Notes: a model not told the origin generated them from the letters alone. Positions 40,113-52,569 are shown, counted from the stretch's first letter. The stretch is 64,000 bases of DNA from Pyropia haitanensis (GCA_008729055.1 SDUX01000010.1:682001-746000), one strand, 5' to 3'. Program-made: numbers and translations.

Positions 40113-40920
40113 GGGGGGGGGGGGGTGGGGCGGGGGAAGCCTCGATGGGACACTCGACATCCCCCCCCCTCCCGCTGCCACCCGCGCCGCGCCCCGCCCC
40201 CCCCCCCCCCTTCCCTCTCCTTTCCGCGCCCGCGCGTCGTGCATGCCCGCGGCACCACCGCCGCGGCGGTAGCGCGGTCGGGGCGGCGGGGGTCGTGCGA
40301 GGAGAGGGGTGGGGGTGGGGGGGGGGGGGGGGGGCGGCGGCTGGTGGCCAACCCAGACCCCCCATGCGGTGCAGCCGCGTTGGGGGGGGGGGGGGGGGTG
40401 TCGCCCACCGGCCGTGCGTGCGGCAGCAATCGATGGCATGGGCGTGTCGGTCGCGCAGGAGGGGGGGGCTGCGGGAGGGCAGAACCCAGGGAGGGCAGCC
40501 GAGAGGAGGGGGGGGGGGCGTTGGGGGGGGGGGGGGGGGGGTTGGGCAGTCGAGCTAGCCTCCCCACCCACCGCTGCCCTCGCGCCGGCAGCGGCGGCGG
40601 CCGACCCCCGAGCCGCGACGCGCGGCGGCGGCACCACCGGCCACCACCGCCCGTATCGGATACGCGGTGGGGCTCGCCGCCGGCCGCCGCGGCAGCGGCG
40701 GCGGCCCAAGTGCAGCGTCGGCCGACCGTTGGCGGCACCGCCGCGGCGCGGCAGGCCGCCGGGCCCCGCCGCGGGGGCGGGTCAATTCCGTCTGGCCGCC
40801 GCCGCCGGCCGGCCGGCCAGATGACGCCACGGCCGTGTGGCCGCCGCGCCGGCGCGCGGGTGAATGCACAGCCAGCGTGGCTGGCCAGGCAGCCAAGGGG
40901 GGGGGGGGGGGGGGGGGGGG
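40113..40920 (+). repeat. Cluster of very long G runs
   Basis: Five plus-strand G runs of 13, 18, 17, 19 and 24 bases lie within 810 bases, plus several of 8-11. Their exact lengths are likely to be unreliable. Confidence 0.85.
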
Positions 40921-43479
40921 TGTCGCGAGGGCCCGTGGGCTGGCACCGCGGCGGTGCGGGAGGACCAGGGCGCCCGTTGGGCGGGGATTGGGGATGTGAT
41001 TCAGCCGGTGCCTCCCCGCGCCGCCCGGCCGCGGCGCAGCCGCCAGTCTCCACGCGCCCCCGCCCGTGTTGTTGGTCCTGACGCTGTGTCTTTCCACGCG
41101 TGCCGCCGGCGGGTGGGGCGGGCGCCCGCGCCGCCCGCTCGGCTGAACCAACACCGTGTAGCGCGCGACTCGTGGGCAGCGCCGCCGCCGGCGCCGGGAG
41201 GCGTGTCCGGTCCTGTAAGGGGGGGGGTCTCGCGGACCCTATGCCGGCGCGAGGGTTGTTGGTTCAGGTCCCACGGTGGTAGCAAGACGTGCTGCGCGGT
41301 CGCCGTTGAGCGCCGCAGAGGACCGGCGCGTGCCAAGACGGGAGCTGAGCGCGTTGGGGCGGCGGTCACCGCCGTCGGCGACGGCGGTGGTCGGCGCTTC
41401 GCGGCCGGGGGCGGCAGCTGGCTGCGTGCGGCACGCGGCGGGCGTCCGACAGAGGGGTGGGTGTGGTGGGGATGGCCGGGCGGGGATCGCCGTGCCGCCG
41501 AGCACGGCCGTGGGTGTTTCCGCGAGCTGGGTGGAAAGGGGACGGGCGGAGGAAACGTCCCGTGCTGTTTGGTTTGTGGGAGAACTGATTGACGACAGCG
41601 GGGCTTTTTTCGGCCGGTCGCCGATGAGCGGCGACCGCCTGGCCGGCCACGCGCGCTCTTGGCGTGTCCGCCAGCGGTGGGGGAGCGGAGGGGGAAGCAG
41701 GTGAGGGCGAGTCCGACCGCCCTACGGCTGCAGCCACGGCGTGCCTCGGGCGACGACTGGTCGTAGGCCGCCCAGTCCACCCGGCGGGCTGGCCCCTCTT
41801 GCGCCTCGCGCCTTCCTCTCCCAGTCGAGCCGCGAACACGGCGGTGGCCCCGCCCAGCCAACTCCCATTGGCACCCCGCGTGGCTTCCCCCGGTAGCATA
41901 GCCAGCAAGCGCACCAGCTCCGTGAGGCGGTGGCTACCGCCGTCGTCACAGCGCGCACCGCGGTGGGGTGAGGCGTGGGGCGCCGGCAGGGAGGGATGAC
42001 CTCCCGTCGTCGCACCGGTGGGGTTGGGACGGTGCAGCACGGAGCAGCCGGCCCGGCAGAGCGGAGCTCCCCGACTGGGGAGCTTCCCGCATTCCTGGGC
42101 ACCCACGCCCGTGCCGAGGCGGGAGCGGTGGGCGTCGGAGGGCGGCGCCTGTGAATGAAGAACCAGCAAGGCAGCAGTGCCCGAGGGGTGACGCGTCCGC
42201 CGCGGGCAGGCCCGCCCTGTCCTGCTCTCTTTTTTCGACCACGACGGCGTCGGCCCTGGTGCGGAGGACTGGCCGCCCAAGACGCGGTACCCCGTGCGCG
42301 TGGGCCCACGGCTTTGGAGGAGCGCCCCGCCGCCGCCGGCCCCCCGCAGTGTCAAGCGCTCTACAGAGGGTCTGGAACCACTGCCGGAGACGGGCGGGAT
42401 CCCGCACCCACTGCGAGAAGGACGCGACAACGTGGGGCTCCTGCCAGCTGGCGGCTGCGGCGCCCGTGCCTTGCGCGCCACCAGAAGCGTCGCCGTCGCC
42501 GGCCTCGAGCCTCCCCGTTTCCGTCCTCCCAGCCCCTCCCTCACCCAGTTCTGCGCAACCGGGCTACCCACCCCCCCTTCTGGTCTGACGAGGGGAGCAG
42601 AGCTACCAAGCGTGCGCGTCCCTTCCTACAAAGGCGGATCCGCTCTCGTACTTGACCTGGTCATTCTCACAGTGCCATTTGATTCAGCACTGACAATGTA
42701 CTGTACCGTACAGTCGATACCAAATGTTGTCCGTGGGGCTCACGCTCGGGTCCGTACGAATCGATATAGTCACCACGAAGGAACCCTGCGAACCGAGGCC
42801 CTGAGCTGGTGCTAGTACCTCTGCCGGCTACGACAAGCAGACAAACAAAGGGAGAGCTGATTCCCAGACACAACTGATAGACTCCTTTCAAAGAATAGGA
42901 TGCCCACTCGGGCGTCGAGCCGCAGCTCCCAGCGGAGCACGCCAGACGCTTCCGAGACCATCGCAGCCGACAGGAGATCTCTCACTGTCGCCTCACTGGA
43001 CGCAACCTTTGCAGCTCATACCGCGCTACTGACTGTCAACGTTGACATGGTCTCGTTTTTTGGTCCACTGGCGCTCTGTGAGCTCGTCGTCTTGACCTCA
43101 TGAGAGAGGCCATCGGGCGAAACCCGTTCGTGTACTTTGCCTGCTCGAGGGTGTTCGCCTGGGGGCCTTCCACGGCTCTCAGTGTCTAGAGCGACGGGCA
43201 GCTGAACAACAATTCATCCGTAGCGCTGGGGTCGCAGCCACGTGCCGAGCACGACAATTGGGGGCGTTGTGGCGCATCTTGCGACCAGTTCAAGCATCTC
43301 CACAAGTTTCCCAGGCCGTACGGATAGTATTGGATACCGACTGTACAGACATCCGTGAGCCTGGTCTCCTGTTGAAGGCTGCCTTCTTTCGTCACGTGCT
43401 GACCGACGTCAGCCAGCGTCCTACGCACCCCGTGCCCGCCACCCTCGCCAAGAGAGCAGCTCGTACATACCACTGTTGC

Positions 43480-43690
43480 TCACGAGCTGCCAGCAGACAG
43501 CGCCGCCGCCGGCACCGCAGCGTCGAGGCGGCCGACGAGGGGCACCAGCTCGGCCAGCCCCCGCGACTCGCTCTCGTACAACTCCGACTCGGCGTCCGAC
43601 ACGCACACCCACTGGTCCTCCCAGGCGGGCGATGCGGGCGGCGCGGGCACCCCCCCCGAGCCGCCCGCCGCAGAGCCGCCAGCCGCGCTA

Positions 43691-43725
<35 letters not shown>

Positions 43726-45576
43726 TCCGGCGGGCGCGCCGCCGCCGCCCCCGCCTTCCACCTCTTCGTCCGTGTCGTCCTCGTCGTCGTCCGTGTACGA
43801 GTCCGAGTCGGTGCCCTCAAAGACGGAGCGCATCGTGTCGTCCTCGAGGAGCATCAGCTTGAGGGAAAAGGTCGGCCGCTGGTCGGTGTGGTCGTCCGTC
43901 GTCACCGGCGGGGGGGGCTCCCTGTCGTCGTCCTCGGGGCTCGCGTCCACCGGGCCGTCGCGGCCGTCACTGACAGCAGCCGCCGCCTCGTCCCCGCCGC
44001 CGCCACCCGCAGGCTCCTCGCGCGCATCGGCAAAGGCAGCGTCGTCGGCGGTGGCCCCTGCCGCCGCCGCCGCCGGCACCCTCCGTGTCGTCATGGGCGC
44101 CGTCGCGAGCGCGCCCGCGTCCGCGTCGGCAGCGGCATCGGCGGCGCTCGTCGGCGTTTGCGGGGCGCTTTTCCCCCCTGCCACCCCCCCCACCAGCGAC
44201 GCGCTCGCAACAGCCAGGGCGGGGACCACCAAGCATCGCAGCACGTCGGCCGGAAGCAGGGCCAGGTAGTTTGGCCGGGCCTCGGCGCCCGCCTCCCCCC
44301 GAGGGGGCGTGGCGGCGGCAGCAAACAGCGGCCGCCGCGACGCGAGCACCACCGCCCGCGTGGCGGCCGCCACCGCCGGCTGCGCGTCGTGGCAGATGGC
44401 GTCGGCCATGGCGGCGAGCGCCGCCGCCCGCCCGACGCTGCCGCCCGCAGCGGCGGCCGACGATGGCACCAGCAGCAGGTCCACCCAGACCGTCCAGTCC
44501 TGGTACAGCCGCCACAGGGTGCGGTTGATGGTGGGGGGGGCGGCGGTCAGGGGGGTAGCGGGCGACCGCTTGGGGGGGGGCGCGCACGCCGCCGCGACGG
44601 GCGGCAGGGGGGGGCGTGCGGAGGGGGAGGGGGAGGTGCCCGACGCGGCATCAACTGCGTCGGTCGTCGCGGTGGCGGCAGCACGGTGGGGGCGCCCCCC
44701 CGCCGTGCCGGCCGCTGCCGACCCGTCCCCCCCCCCAGCGCGGCGCGCTCCGGACGGCCGCACCGCGTCGAGCAGCGCCGCCATATCCGAGCTCGTCAGG
44801 AAGCCAACCCCCACCTCCGCGCGCCACGCCGACAGGCTACAAATGTGGTCGAGCACCCCGTCCATCATGCGGCGGAACGCGTCGAGCGGCGGCGCGTAGG
44901 ACGGCCCCAGGCGGCGGCGGTCGGCCATGTGGGTGACGAGGGCGGCCCAAAAGGAGGGCGCCAGCTCCGCCTGCATGATGCGGAGGCCCTCCGGGCTCTC
45001 CGCCTCGGCAATCGTCGAGAGGATGAAGAGCACGACCTCGTTGCTCTTCTCCATCGACACGGCGCGCATGAAGTCGTAGAGGTAGTCGGGGATGGCGAGG
45101 ACGTAGACGTTGCGGAGGAAGAGGGCGGCCGCCTCGGCGCCGTCAAAGCCATTCGCCGCGACGGCACGCCAGAGGAACGCGTTGACCGCCACCTCCGCCT
45201 CAGTGGTGGGGTACACGGAGTAGCCCGCCACCTCTGTGCTAAGCCGGAGGCACGTGACGGGCGCGAGCGCGGCGCGCAGCGTCGCCCCATCCACCGACAT
45301 GACGGTCCGGCGGCGGCGGCTGCTGCTGCTGCTGCTGCTGCTGCCGCCGCCGCTGCCACCGCTGCCGGCACTACGGCGGCTGCGGCTGGCGCCATTGGCA
45401 CTGCTGCTGCTGGCACTGCCGCCGCCACTGGTGCTGCTGCTGTGGCCGCCGCCGGGCGCTGCCGCCACCGGCGCCTTGACCACCACCGCCGACGGGGGGG
45501 GATGCGCAAACAGCAGGCGGCTGCCGGGAGGGAGGGAGCCGAGCTCCTCTTGGGAGTAGACCTGCATCCGCGCCAT
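43480..45576 (-). CDS. Unrecognised Ser/Ala-rich protein with a helical domain and an acidic tail
   Basis: The frame is 698 codons from ATG 45576 (MARMQVYSQEELGSL). I do not recognise the family. Residues of about 35-90 are Ser/Gly/Arg-rich from a CTG/GCC repeat region. A domain with normal amino-acid use runs from about 92 to 270: DGATLRAALAPVTCLRLS, TTEAEVAVNAFLWRAVA, LFLRNVYVLAIPDYLYDFMRAV, SNEVVLFILSTIAEA, SFWAALVTHMADRR and FRRMMDGVLDHICSL. It is all-helical in appearance, like an ARM or HEAT-type fold. A second helical part is at about 350-500 (INRTLWRLYQDWTVWVDLLLVP, LLPADVLRCLVVPALA). The C-terminus is acidic with DDDEDDTDEE and ends with AESELYESES. No signal or membrane segment is seen. 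The coding is credible from these non-repetitive segments; the function is unknown. Confidence 0.7.
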
Positions 45577-47343
45577 CCCGACGGGGGGATGGTGGGCGTC
45601 CCAGTGGACTGGGGGTGGGGGTGGGGGCGGGAAGGGGTGAGGAAGTTGGAGACAGGGGGGTGACGCAAGAGAGCAGAGACTGTGGCACCGACTTGATACA
45701 AAGCGGGACGTAGAGCGGGTACGTCGAGATAGGTGAATGACGGGAGTGCGTCTAGTCAGAGAGGGGGGGGGGGGGCGAGGGCCGTCCCTCACAGGCAACA
45801 AGCGTGCGTGCGTGTGTGTGCAGGGCGGGGGGGGGGGAGGTGGGGGCGGGCGTCCCGGAGCTGGCGCTGCAGGGCACGACCCGCGGCACGCGGCGCATCC
45901 AAAAACACCCGCGCGCCCGCGCAGCCAGCCCAGCGCTCTTGTACGACGGCCCGCACCGGCGGGGAAGGGACGTGCCACCCCGCGCGCACCCCCCGAATAG
46001 CCCGAGCTACCGCAGCGGGGGGGCGTGGGCGGCGTGCCCCCTCACGGGCGCGCCCGCCGCCCCCCCCCCCCCCCCCCCCCGCCCCCGAACCGCGGCCGCC
46101 GCCAGCCCGTCGCCCCGCCGGGGTGCCACGACGCGGCCACGCGCGGCGGGGCGGCGGGCGGCGGAAGCGGCGGCGGCGGGCGCCGCGCGCGTGTGCCATG
46201 CGCGGCGGCGCGGCGGTGCGGCGGCGCGGCGGCGTCGGCCGCAGGGGGGAAGACGCAGCGGCCGGCAGCCTCGCTGGCAGGCGGCCAACCAACCACGGGC
46301 GGTGCTCCCCCGCCCCCCCCCCTCTCTCTCTCCCTCGTGGGGCGGTCTCGGGTGCCAGTGGCACTCGCCGGGTTCCGCGTGACCCGCCGCCAACGGCGCG
46401 GGGGGGCGGGCGGGACGCCCGCGGTGGTTGGCGCGTGGGCGGTGTACGGATGACGAGGCGTGACCAAAGCGGTGGCACGTGCGCATGGTTGTGGGATCAA
46501 AGTGGCCCCCCCCCCCCCCTTTGGTGAGCCCGTCGGCCCCGACGGCGTGGCCAGCGGCAACGACCGGGATCGCTACTTGTACGCGGCCAAGTCCGTGGCC
46601 GCCCCCGGTTCACGCGGGACGTCGGGACGAGCGGCCACCAGCTGCAGTGGGTGCCGCCTATGAAGGAGTCCTGTGTTCTGCGTCGACACGGATGCGACAC
46701 GTGGAAGAGAGCGCAGCAGACGCCCGGGAGGGACACAAATAGGCATTCGGGGGCCAGACTGAGCACGCCTCGTTCCTTGCCATCCTACGACAGCATGGTC
46801 ATGCGCTACTCCGCTTCGAGGTCCACTCTTTCGTGTCTCTGTCTGGTGTGTCCATCATGCAGCTTCGATGGGGTAGGTAGCAAAGCCAGATGGCAATGTG
46901 CCCATTCAGCTGGATCGGGGCTCCTGAGGGGGTAGGCGCCCCCCCGGTTGGACCCATCTTTCCGCACGGTCTGGACAAGAGAGACCAAGAGGGAGAAATG
47001 CATGACGATGCTCTATGGGCGGTCCTTATCGCTGCCGTTGCGCAGGGGGGACCATGGCCCATGACAACACCACAAAAAAGATACCTACAGCGTACGCTCG
47101 TTGACGGCACCTGACCGCCAGCTGTCTCCCGCCGGGAGGGTCGGCGTGGCGGCCGTGGAGGCCCTCCCGCCGCGTACCCCCCCACCCCTCAACGGTTCGG
47201 GGCACGGGCTCAGCGCGGGCCCACGGACGAGGGGCAGGCCGGCGTCCATCGCCCACGGCGGCGCCCACCCACGCCGCCCCGTCCATCCACTCGTCCGCCG
47301 CCACCCCCCCCCCTCCCCCCCCCCGCCAGCGCCGCCCGCACCC
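45577..47343. other. Intergenic region between the Ser/Ala-rich gene and GH16
   Basis: Open frames at 45700-46550 overlap on both strands and show no conserved blocks. A C21 run lies at 46060-46080. Bases 46640-47100 are less GC-rich, with stops in all frames. The promoter of the minus-strand gene is expected near 45600-46000, but no TATA box was seen. Confidence 0.4.
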
Positions 47344-49108
47344 TCAGTCCCCCGCGTTCCACGTGCCAAACGTGTCCGCGCCGAGCTCCCGCGGCGGCCA
47401 GTCGCCCGCCCGCCGCGCGACGCGGCCGCCCGCGTCGCCCGCGGCGGCGACCCAGCCGCCGGCGGGCACGGGCGGGGAGCGGAGGATGACCTCGGGCGAG
47501 TCTGGCGACGGCACCCGCTGGAGCGCCCACGGGCTGACGCCCGCGTCCTCGCCCAGCGTCGCCGCGTCGACGGTCGTCGACACGGACGCCGCGTCCGCGT
47601 CGTCGGCGCCCACCGCGGCGGCGTCGCCGTCGGCGCGAAAGGTGCCGTTGGTCACGGCCACCGCCGCCGCCGCCGCCGGCGCCGCCCGCCCGCCAACGAC
47701 GCGGCCGCCCGCCGCCGCGTCGGCCGCCAGCTGCGGCGGCGGGTCGCCGCGGCTGCCGCTGGAGCGGCGCCAGCGGGCGGTCTTGGACCACCCCCGCACG
47801 TACTTGACGCGGTAGAGGGAGGAGCGGAAGGACCGCCCCGGGAGGCCAAACCAGTAGGGGAACGACTCCGAGTCGAGCTTGAGCCGCAGCCACTGGTGGT
47901 GCCCGTCGTTGCGCTCGGAGCGGACGACGCGGCCGTTGAAGAGCCACTGGATGCGGCCGCGGTCCCAGTCGACGGCGTAGGTGTAGTAGGCGCCCGCGAG
48001 GCGGCGGTTGTGGTACGTGTTGCGCGGCTTGCTGATCGGCCGCGCCGGCGTGATGCCGCGCGCGGCGTCCCGAAAGATGTGCATGTTGGTGTGCATGATG
48101 TACGGGTGGCCGGGGCCGGGGCCGCCGGGCGCGCCGCCGCCAATCTCAAACACGTCAATCTCGGTCCAGCGGGTGCGCGTGTTGGAGGAGAACCAAAACG
48201 CAGAGGAGAAGACCGAGTCCATGGGCCTGCCGGGGGGGTGGGCGGTCGGGCAGGGGGGGTGCAACGGGCGCCAAGGGTAGAGAACCAGAGCCAAAAAAAA
48301 GGACGCGTCAGACACCAGCCGGCCAGCACGGCGCGGCACAAATCATAGGCAATCCGCAGCCATCCCACCCCTTTGCCCTGTCGGCACAAGCAGAGCGCGG
48401 GCGGCGTATCCCCCCGCGGCGGGCACGGCCGGCGGGCACACGCCGCGTGGCCGCCACGTACTTTGCCTGCACCTCAAAAAACCCGTACCGCACCGCCCGG
48501 CGGGTCTGCATGAACGCGGTCGTCCACGTCCGGTAGATGGGCGGCAGGTGCGCGAGCGACGGCGGGTTGGGCGGGAACGTCCACGACGTATCCCGCCGCG
48601 CCTTGAGCACCACGTCCCCGCGGTTGAGGTAGATGTTGGTCCGCTTGAACACTGCCGGCGCGCGGCCAATCCTGTGGCGCCGCCCACACGCACACGGGGA
48701 AGAGGGAGGGGGGGGGGGGGGGCGACCGCAACGGGTCCCCCGCCCGTAGAGGCCACGCACACGGCAAGGTGGACCGAGAGCGTGTCAGTGTCGAGCCGTG
48801 TCACCGCCCTTCCCGGCAGGGCCACCTGCCACTGACACGCGCTCGTCAAGCCCCCCCCCCTCCCCTCCCCTCGTCCCTCTCCCCAGTCTCCTCCAACCCC
48901 CCCCCCCCGCCTTGCTTCCCGCTTTTTGCTTTCCAATCACCCCACCCTTTCATCCCCCCCCCCCAATGACCACCCCTGCCGGCCCGTACCAGTGCGGGTT
49001 CCAGTCCTGCCACTTGCGCTTGTCCAGCCACCGCCCCGAAAACTCGTCGGTAAACGCCGCCAGCGGCGTAAACGCAAACTGGCTCCGCCCCGCCGGCCAC
49101 GCCGGCTC

Positions 49109-49144
<36 letters not shown>

Positions 49145-49234
49145 GGCCGCCGCCACCACCACCACCGCCGCCGCCGCCGCCGCCGCCGCCGCGGTCTGGC
49201 GCACCGCCCAGCGCGCCCGGGCGGCGGCGGCCAT
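47344..49234 (-). CDS. Secreted GH16 glycoside hydrolase (agarase/porphyranase type), three exons
   Basis: GH16 enzymes cut or transfer beta-1,3 or beta-1,4 galactan or glucan chains by a retaining mechanism. Exons are 49234-48990, 48671-48462 and 48226-47344; introns have donors GTACGG and GTACGT. The joined protein has 445 residues. An Ala/Val-rich signal-like segment (15-42) is followed by FTDEFSGRWLDKRKWQDWN. Splicing rebuilds NPHWIGRAPAVFKRTNIYLNR, then GFFEVQAKPMDSVFSSAFWF. The catalytic motif is WTEIDVFEIGG: nucleophile Glu at 48160-48162, Asp at 48154-48156 and acid/base Glu at 48145-48147, all intact. Later come IMHTNMHIF, TYAVDWDRGRIQWLFNGR and FPYWFGLPG. The last 130 or so residues are an unassigned extension. 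In an agar- or porphyran-walled alga the likely role is cell-wall remodelling (inference). A TATA box lies at 49517-49524. Confidence 0.88.
48227..48461 (-). other. GH16 intron 2
   Basis: The intron is 235 bases and phase 2. The donor GCAAA/GTACGT and acceptor CCGGCAG/GCCCATG give QAKPMDSVF, the expected GH16 sequence. Confidence 0.85.
48672..48989 (-). other. GH16 intron 1
   Basis: The intron is 318 bases and phase 2. The donor CACTG/GTACGG and acceptor GCCACAG/GATTGG give NPHWIGRAPAVF. The downstream GT choices would break the frame. Confidence 0.82.
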
Positions 49235-49516
49235 GGCGGCGACGCGAGACGCGGCGGGCGCGGCCTCGCGGGGTTCCGCCGCGGACGCCGCGGCGGCGCA
49301 CCACGCGACCACCGCCGCCCCGCCGCCGCCCCGCCGCCGCCGCCGCCGCCGGCTGCCCTGACGCCGCCGCACCCGCCGCCGCGACCGCCCCGCGCCGCCC
49401 GCCGTCCACACCCCGACCGCCCCTGCCGAGCGTGGCGCGCCGTGACGTCGGTGGCCGCCCCTCTCGACGCGGCAGGGGCGGCGGCGGCGACCGAGCCACC
49501 CACGCGGCGGGCGGGT

Positions 49517-49524
49517 CTTATATA
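49517..49524 (-). promoter_or_regulatory. TATA box (TATATAAG) of the GH16 gene
   Basis: The reverse complement of CTTATATA lies in GC-rich DNA, about 285 bases upstream of the ATG at 49234. Confidence 0.65.
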
Positions 49525-49915
49525 GGCGCGGCGACCTCCCGTCCCTTCCCCCCCCTCCCCCCCCCCGCTCTGCCCGCCGGTCGCGAAAAAAAAAAAAAAA
49601 AAACACACACACGGGACCGCCCACGGCCGGCCGCCACGCCAGCAGGGGGGTGGCACCACCGGCGGCTGCGACTGGGCGCGCCCGGCCCAGTGTGGGCGCC
49701 CCGCGCCATCGGTCCGCCCCGCTGCCATCGGGAGGGGGGGGGGGGGGGGGCGGCGGCCGCCCGCCGCGCCGTCGATAGCGGCGCACTACGTAGGCACCGC
49801 CCGCGGGGGGAAGGGGGGGCTGATCCGCCAGGGGGGGAGGCGGGGACGGCCGCCGGCTGACTCCCGCGGGGGGGGGCCGCCGACGCACTACTCCCAAGGG
49901 GGGGCGGCGGGCGAC

Positions 49916-49970
49916 GCCCGCCCACTCAGCCGCCGCGACGCCCGCCCACTCAGCGGCCGCGACGCCCGCG
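49916..49970 (+). repeat. Tandem CGACGCCCGCCCACTCAGC repeat
   Basis: Two complete copies of the unit and one partial copy, spaced 23-25 bases apart, lie upstream of the GH16 promoter. Confidence 0.7.
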
Positions 49971-50008
<38 letters not shown>

Positions 50009-50187
50009 GGCGGCGGCGGCGGTGGTCACGACCACCGCGACCGCTCGCCACACTGGGCGGTTCGCGGCAGCAAGCCGGCGCCGGTGCGCCCTCCCCCCCC
50101 CACCCCCCCCCCACCCCCTCCAGTGGCCACCGACGCTGCCGTTTCCCCCCCCCCCCCCCGCCGCCGCCGCCCGCCGTCGTCGCCGCC

Positions 50188-50219
<32 letters not shown>

Positions 50220-50372
50220 CGGCCGCGGCGTGGGGTTGGCCGCGGCGGGGTGGCGGGGACGGCGTCGCCGGCCAGAGGGGATGGCGGGAGGGAGGGGGGG
50301 GGGGGGGGGCGCGCGTTGCGGCGGCGCGGGGGGGGGGGGGGGGGGGGGGGGCAACAAGGCACGGGTCGGGGC

Positions 50373-50428
50373 GGGGCGAGTAGAGGAGACTGGGGGGGTC
50401 GGGGCGAGTAGAGGAGACTGGGGGGGAC
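50373..50428 (+). repeat. Perfect-period 28-base tandem duplication
   Basis: The unit starting GGGGCGAGTAGAGGAGACTG occurs at 50373-50400 and 50401-50428, differing by one base near the end. Confidence 0.85.
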
Positions 50429-52364
50429 GGGGAGGAGGGCAGGGGGGGGAGGTTTTGAGAGACCCAGCCTGCTGTCGTGGCCTCTGCGTTGGCCGTGCCC
50501 GTTGATGCGGCAGGGGAGGCGACGAGGGGGTACCCCACGTCGACACCAAAAGAGAGGGGAGGAGGAAAGGGATGGAGGGGGGGGGGGGAGCGCGCGTGGC
50601 GGACGGCACAACCGGGTGGGCGGCAGCCGCGTACCCCCCCCCCCCCCGCTTCTACGCTCCCCCCCCCCCCCCGTCCGCCCGCCTCTCCCAGCCTCGCCCG
50701 CCCGCCCTGGTGTGGGCGGCCGCCGTCGGCGGCCGCGGTGGCCGCGGCGGCGGCGGTCGCGGCGGGCCGCGCGGCGCCACTCGCGGCCGCCAGCCCGTCT
50801 GGGCTTGCGGGGGGGGGGGGACGCAGCCACCGCCGACGGCCGCGCCGCGGTCGCCCACACCCCGCGCCCCCCCGCCCTTGCACGGACAGCGGCAGGCGGC
50901 CAGCACGCGGACCGCACCGGCGGCGGCGGCCACGCAGGCGGGCGGGCGGGCGGGCGGGCGGTCGAGGCCGCCCAGCAGGGATGCCGGCCGCACGCGGCCG
51001 CACCGCGCCGCCGCGGCGGCGGCGGCGGCGGCTGCCGCCCACTGAGCGGCGGCGCGCACGACGCGGCGCGGGCACGCCGCCGGCGCGGCGGGTGGCGGCG
51101 CCACCGTCGGCAGGGGGGGGGGGGGGAGGTGCGGACCAACGGGCGGCCGACGGCGGGCGGCGTCCAGCGGGGCCACGCCGGGCGGTCCGCCGCACTTCCC
51201 CCCCCCCCCTGCCGCCGCCGCCGGCAGCACCGCGGTGTGCGGCGCGCGGCGTGCCGAGCCGTCAGGGACAGGGGGGGAGCACCGTCGCACGCCATCATGG
51301 CACGACGCGGCGGGCGGGCGGGCGGGCGGGGGAAAGGGGGGGGGGGGGTCACCGCCGGCGGCGGCGGCGGTGGGGGTGGGCGGTCGCCACGGCCGCGGCG
51401 GGAACGCGCCCGCGCGCCGCGCCGCGGCGGGCGCGGGGAGGCCTTGTTGACGGAAAACAGCGGAAGCCCGCCGTCGGCGGCAGCCGCGGCGGCTGGCGGC
51501 CACCCCGCGGCGGCGGTGGCGGCCGCAGCGGCCGTGGAGGGGGGGGGGGGGGGGGGGGGGAAGGTGGTGGCGCCGCCGGCAGCCCGGCGGGCGGTGCCCC
51601 ACCGGCCGCGGCAGCCGCGCGCGGCGGCACCTCCCCCCCCCCCCCCCCGCCGCCCTCGCCGGCCGCGTGCCGCCGCCGCCGGCCGCGGCGGCGGCGGCGG
51701 CGGGGCGGCGCGGCCAACTGGGCGTGTTGGCCGCCACCGCCGCGGCGGCGGCGGGGATGGGCGGGGGAGGGGGTGGCGGGGGGGGCGGCCGCCGGGCGGC
51801 CGCCGGCCGGGCCGCCGCGGTGGGCCCCGGCCCCCCGCCCGCCGGCGGCTGCCGCCGCGGTCGGCAGTCTGTTGGCCAACAGGCGCGGCGGTGCCGCCGC
51901 CGCGGCTCGTCGGCCCGCGCGGCCGCGGATGACGCGGCGGCGGGCGGGCATACGGCGGCGGTCGCGACCGTCAGCCGGTGGTCCGCCACCAAGTTTGCAC
52001 CAATGCCCACCGCGGGGGTTCCCAGTGCTGTAACAAATACACTTGAGTAGTTGTACTGTACCGCTCGACCGTTTGCGTCGGCCGCCTCCCCCCCCTTCGA
52101 TAGAGGGGGGATGGCTTGCCCCATCGTCTGCAACGTGGGAAGGACGGGCGCCCGCCGTCGGCGTCCTTGACGCGTGTGCGGTGCCAACAACCCTCCCGCG
52201 CGCGGCGGCGGCCGCGGCGCGGCGTGCCGAGTGCGTGCGCCGACGCCGAGGACGCCGCCGCGTCATTGGTCGCGGCCGCCACCGCGGCGGCAGCGCGCCG
52301 CGGCGGCCGCCGCGGCGGTGCTTCCACTCGCACGCGTCCGCCGCCGGGGCGGCGGCCGCCCCGC

Positions 52365-52408
<44 letters not shown>

Positions 52409-52569
52409 CGCCCCCCCCCCCCCCCCCCCCCCCCTCCTCCACCCGCCCGCGCCGGCCGGCGCGCGGTCCTCCCCGCCGCGGCCGCCCGGCGTCGCGGCGG
52501 TCCACGCCCCCGGCCGCGCCGTGGCCGCCGCCGCGGGCGGCTCCCCAGCCGCGGCGGCCGCTGGCCACT

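Larger units (their letters stand above)
38909..43479. other. 4.6-kb gene-poor region
   Basis: No conserved coding block was seen on either strand. Bases 39000-41700 are extremely GC-rich, with open frames in several frames at once. They contain long G runs at 40113-40125, 40317-40334, 40382-40398, 40523-40541 and 40897-40920. Bases 42620-43480 are clearly less GC-rich with stop codons in all frames. The antiporter promoter should lie in the first kilobase. Confidence 0.5.

Noticed and set aside
41250..41285. GGTTCAGGTCCCAC resembling a tRNA T-arm
   Set aside because: The stem does not pair properly, and no acceptor, D or anticodon arm could be drawn around it.
41366..42571. 401-codon minus-strand open frame
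   Set aside because: No domain, irregular Arg/Pro/Ser composition, and equally long frames on the other strand.
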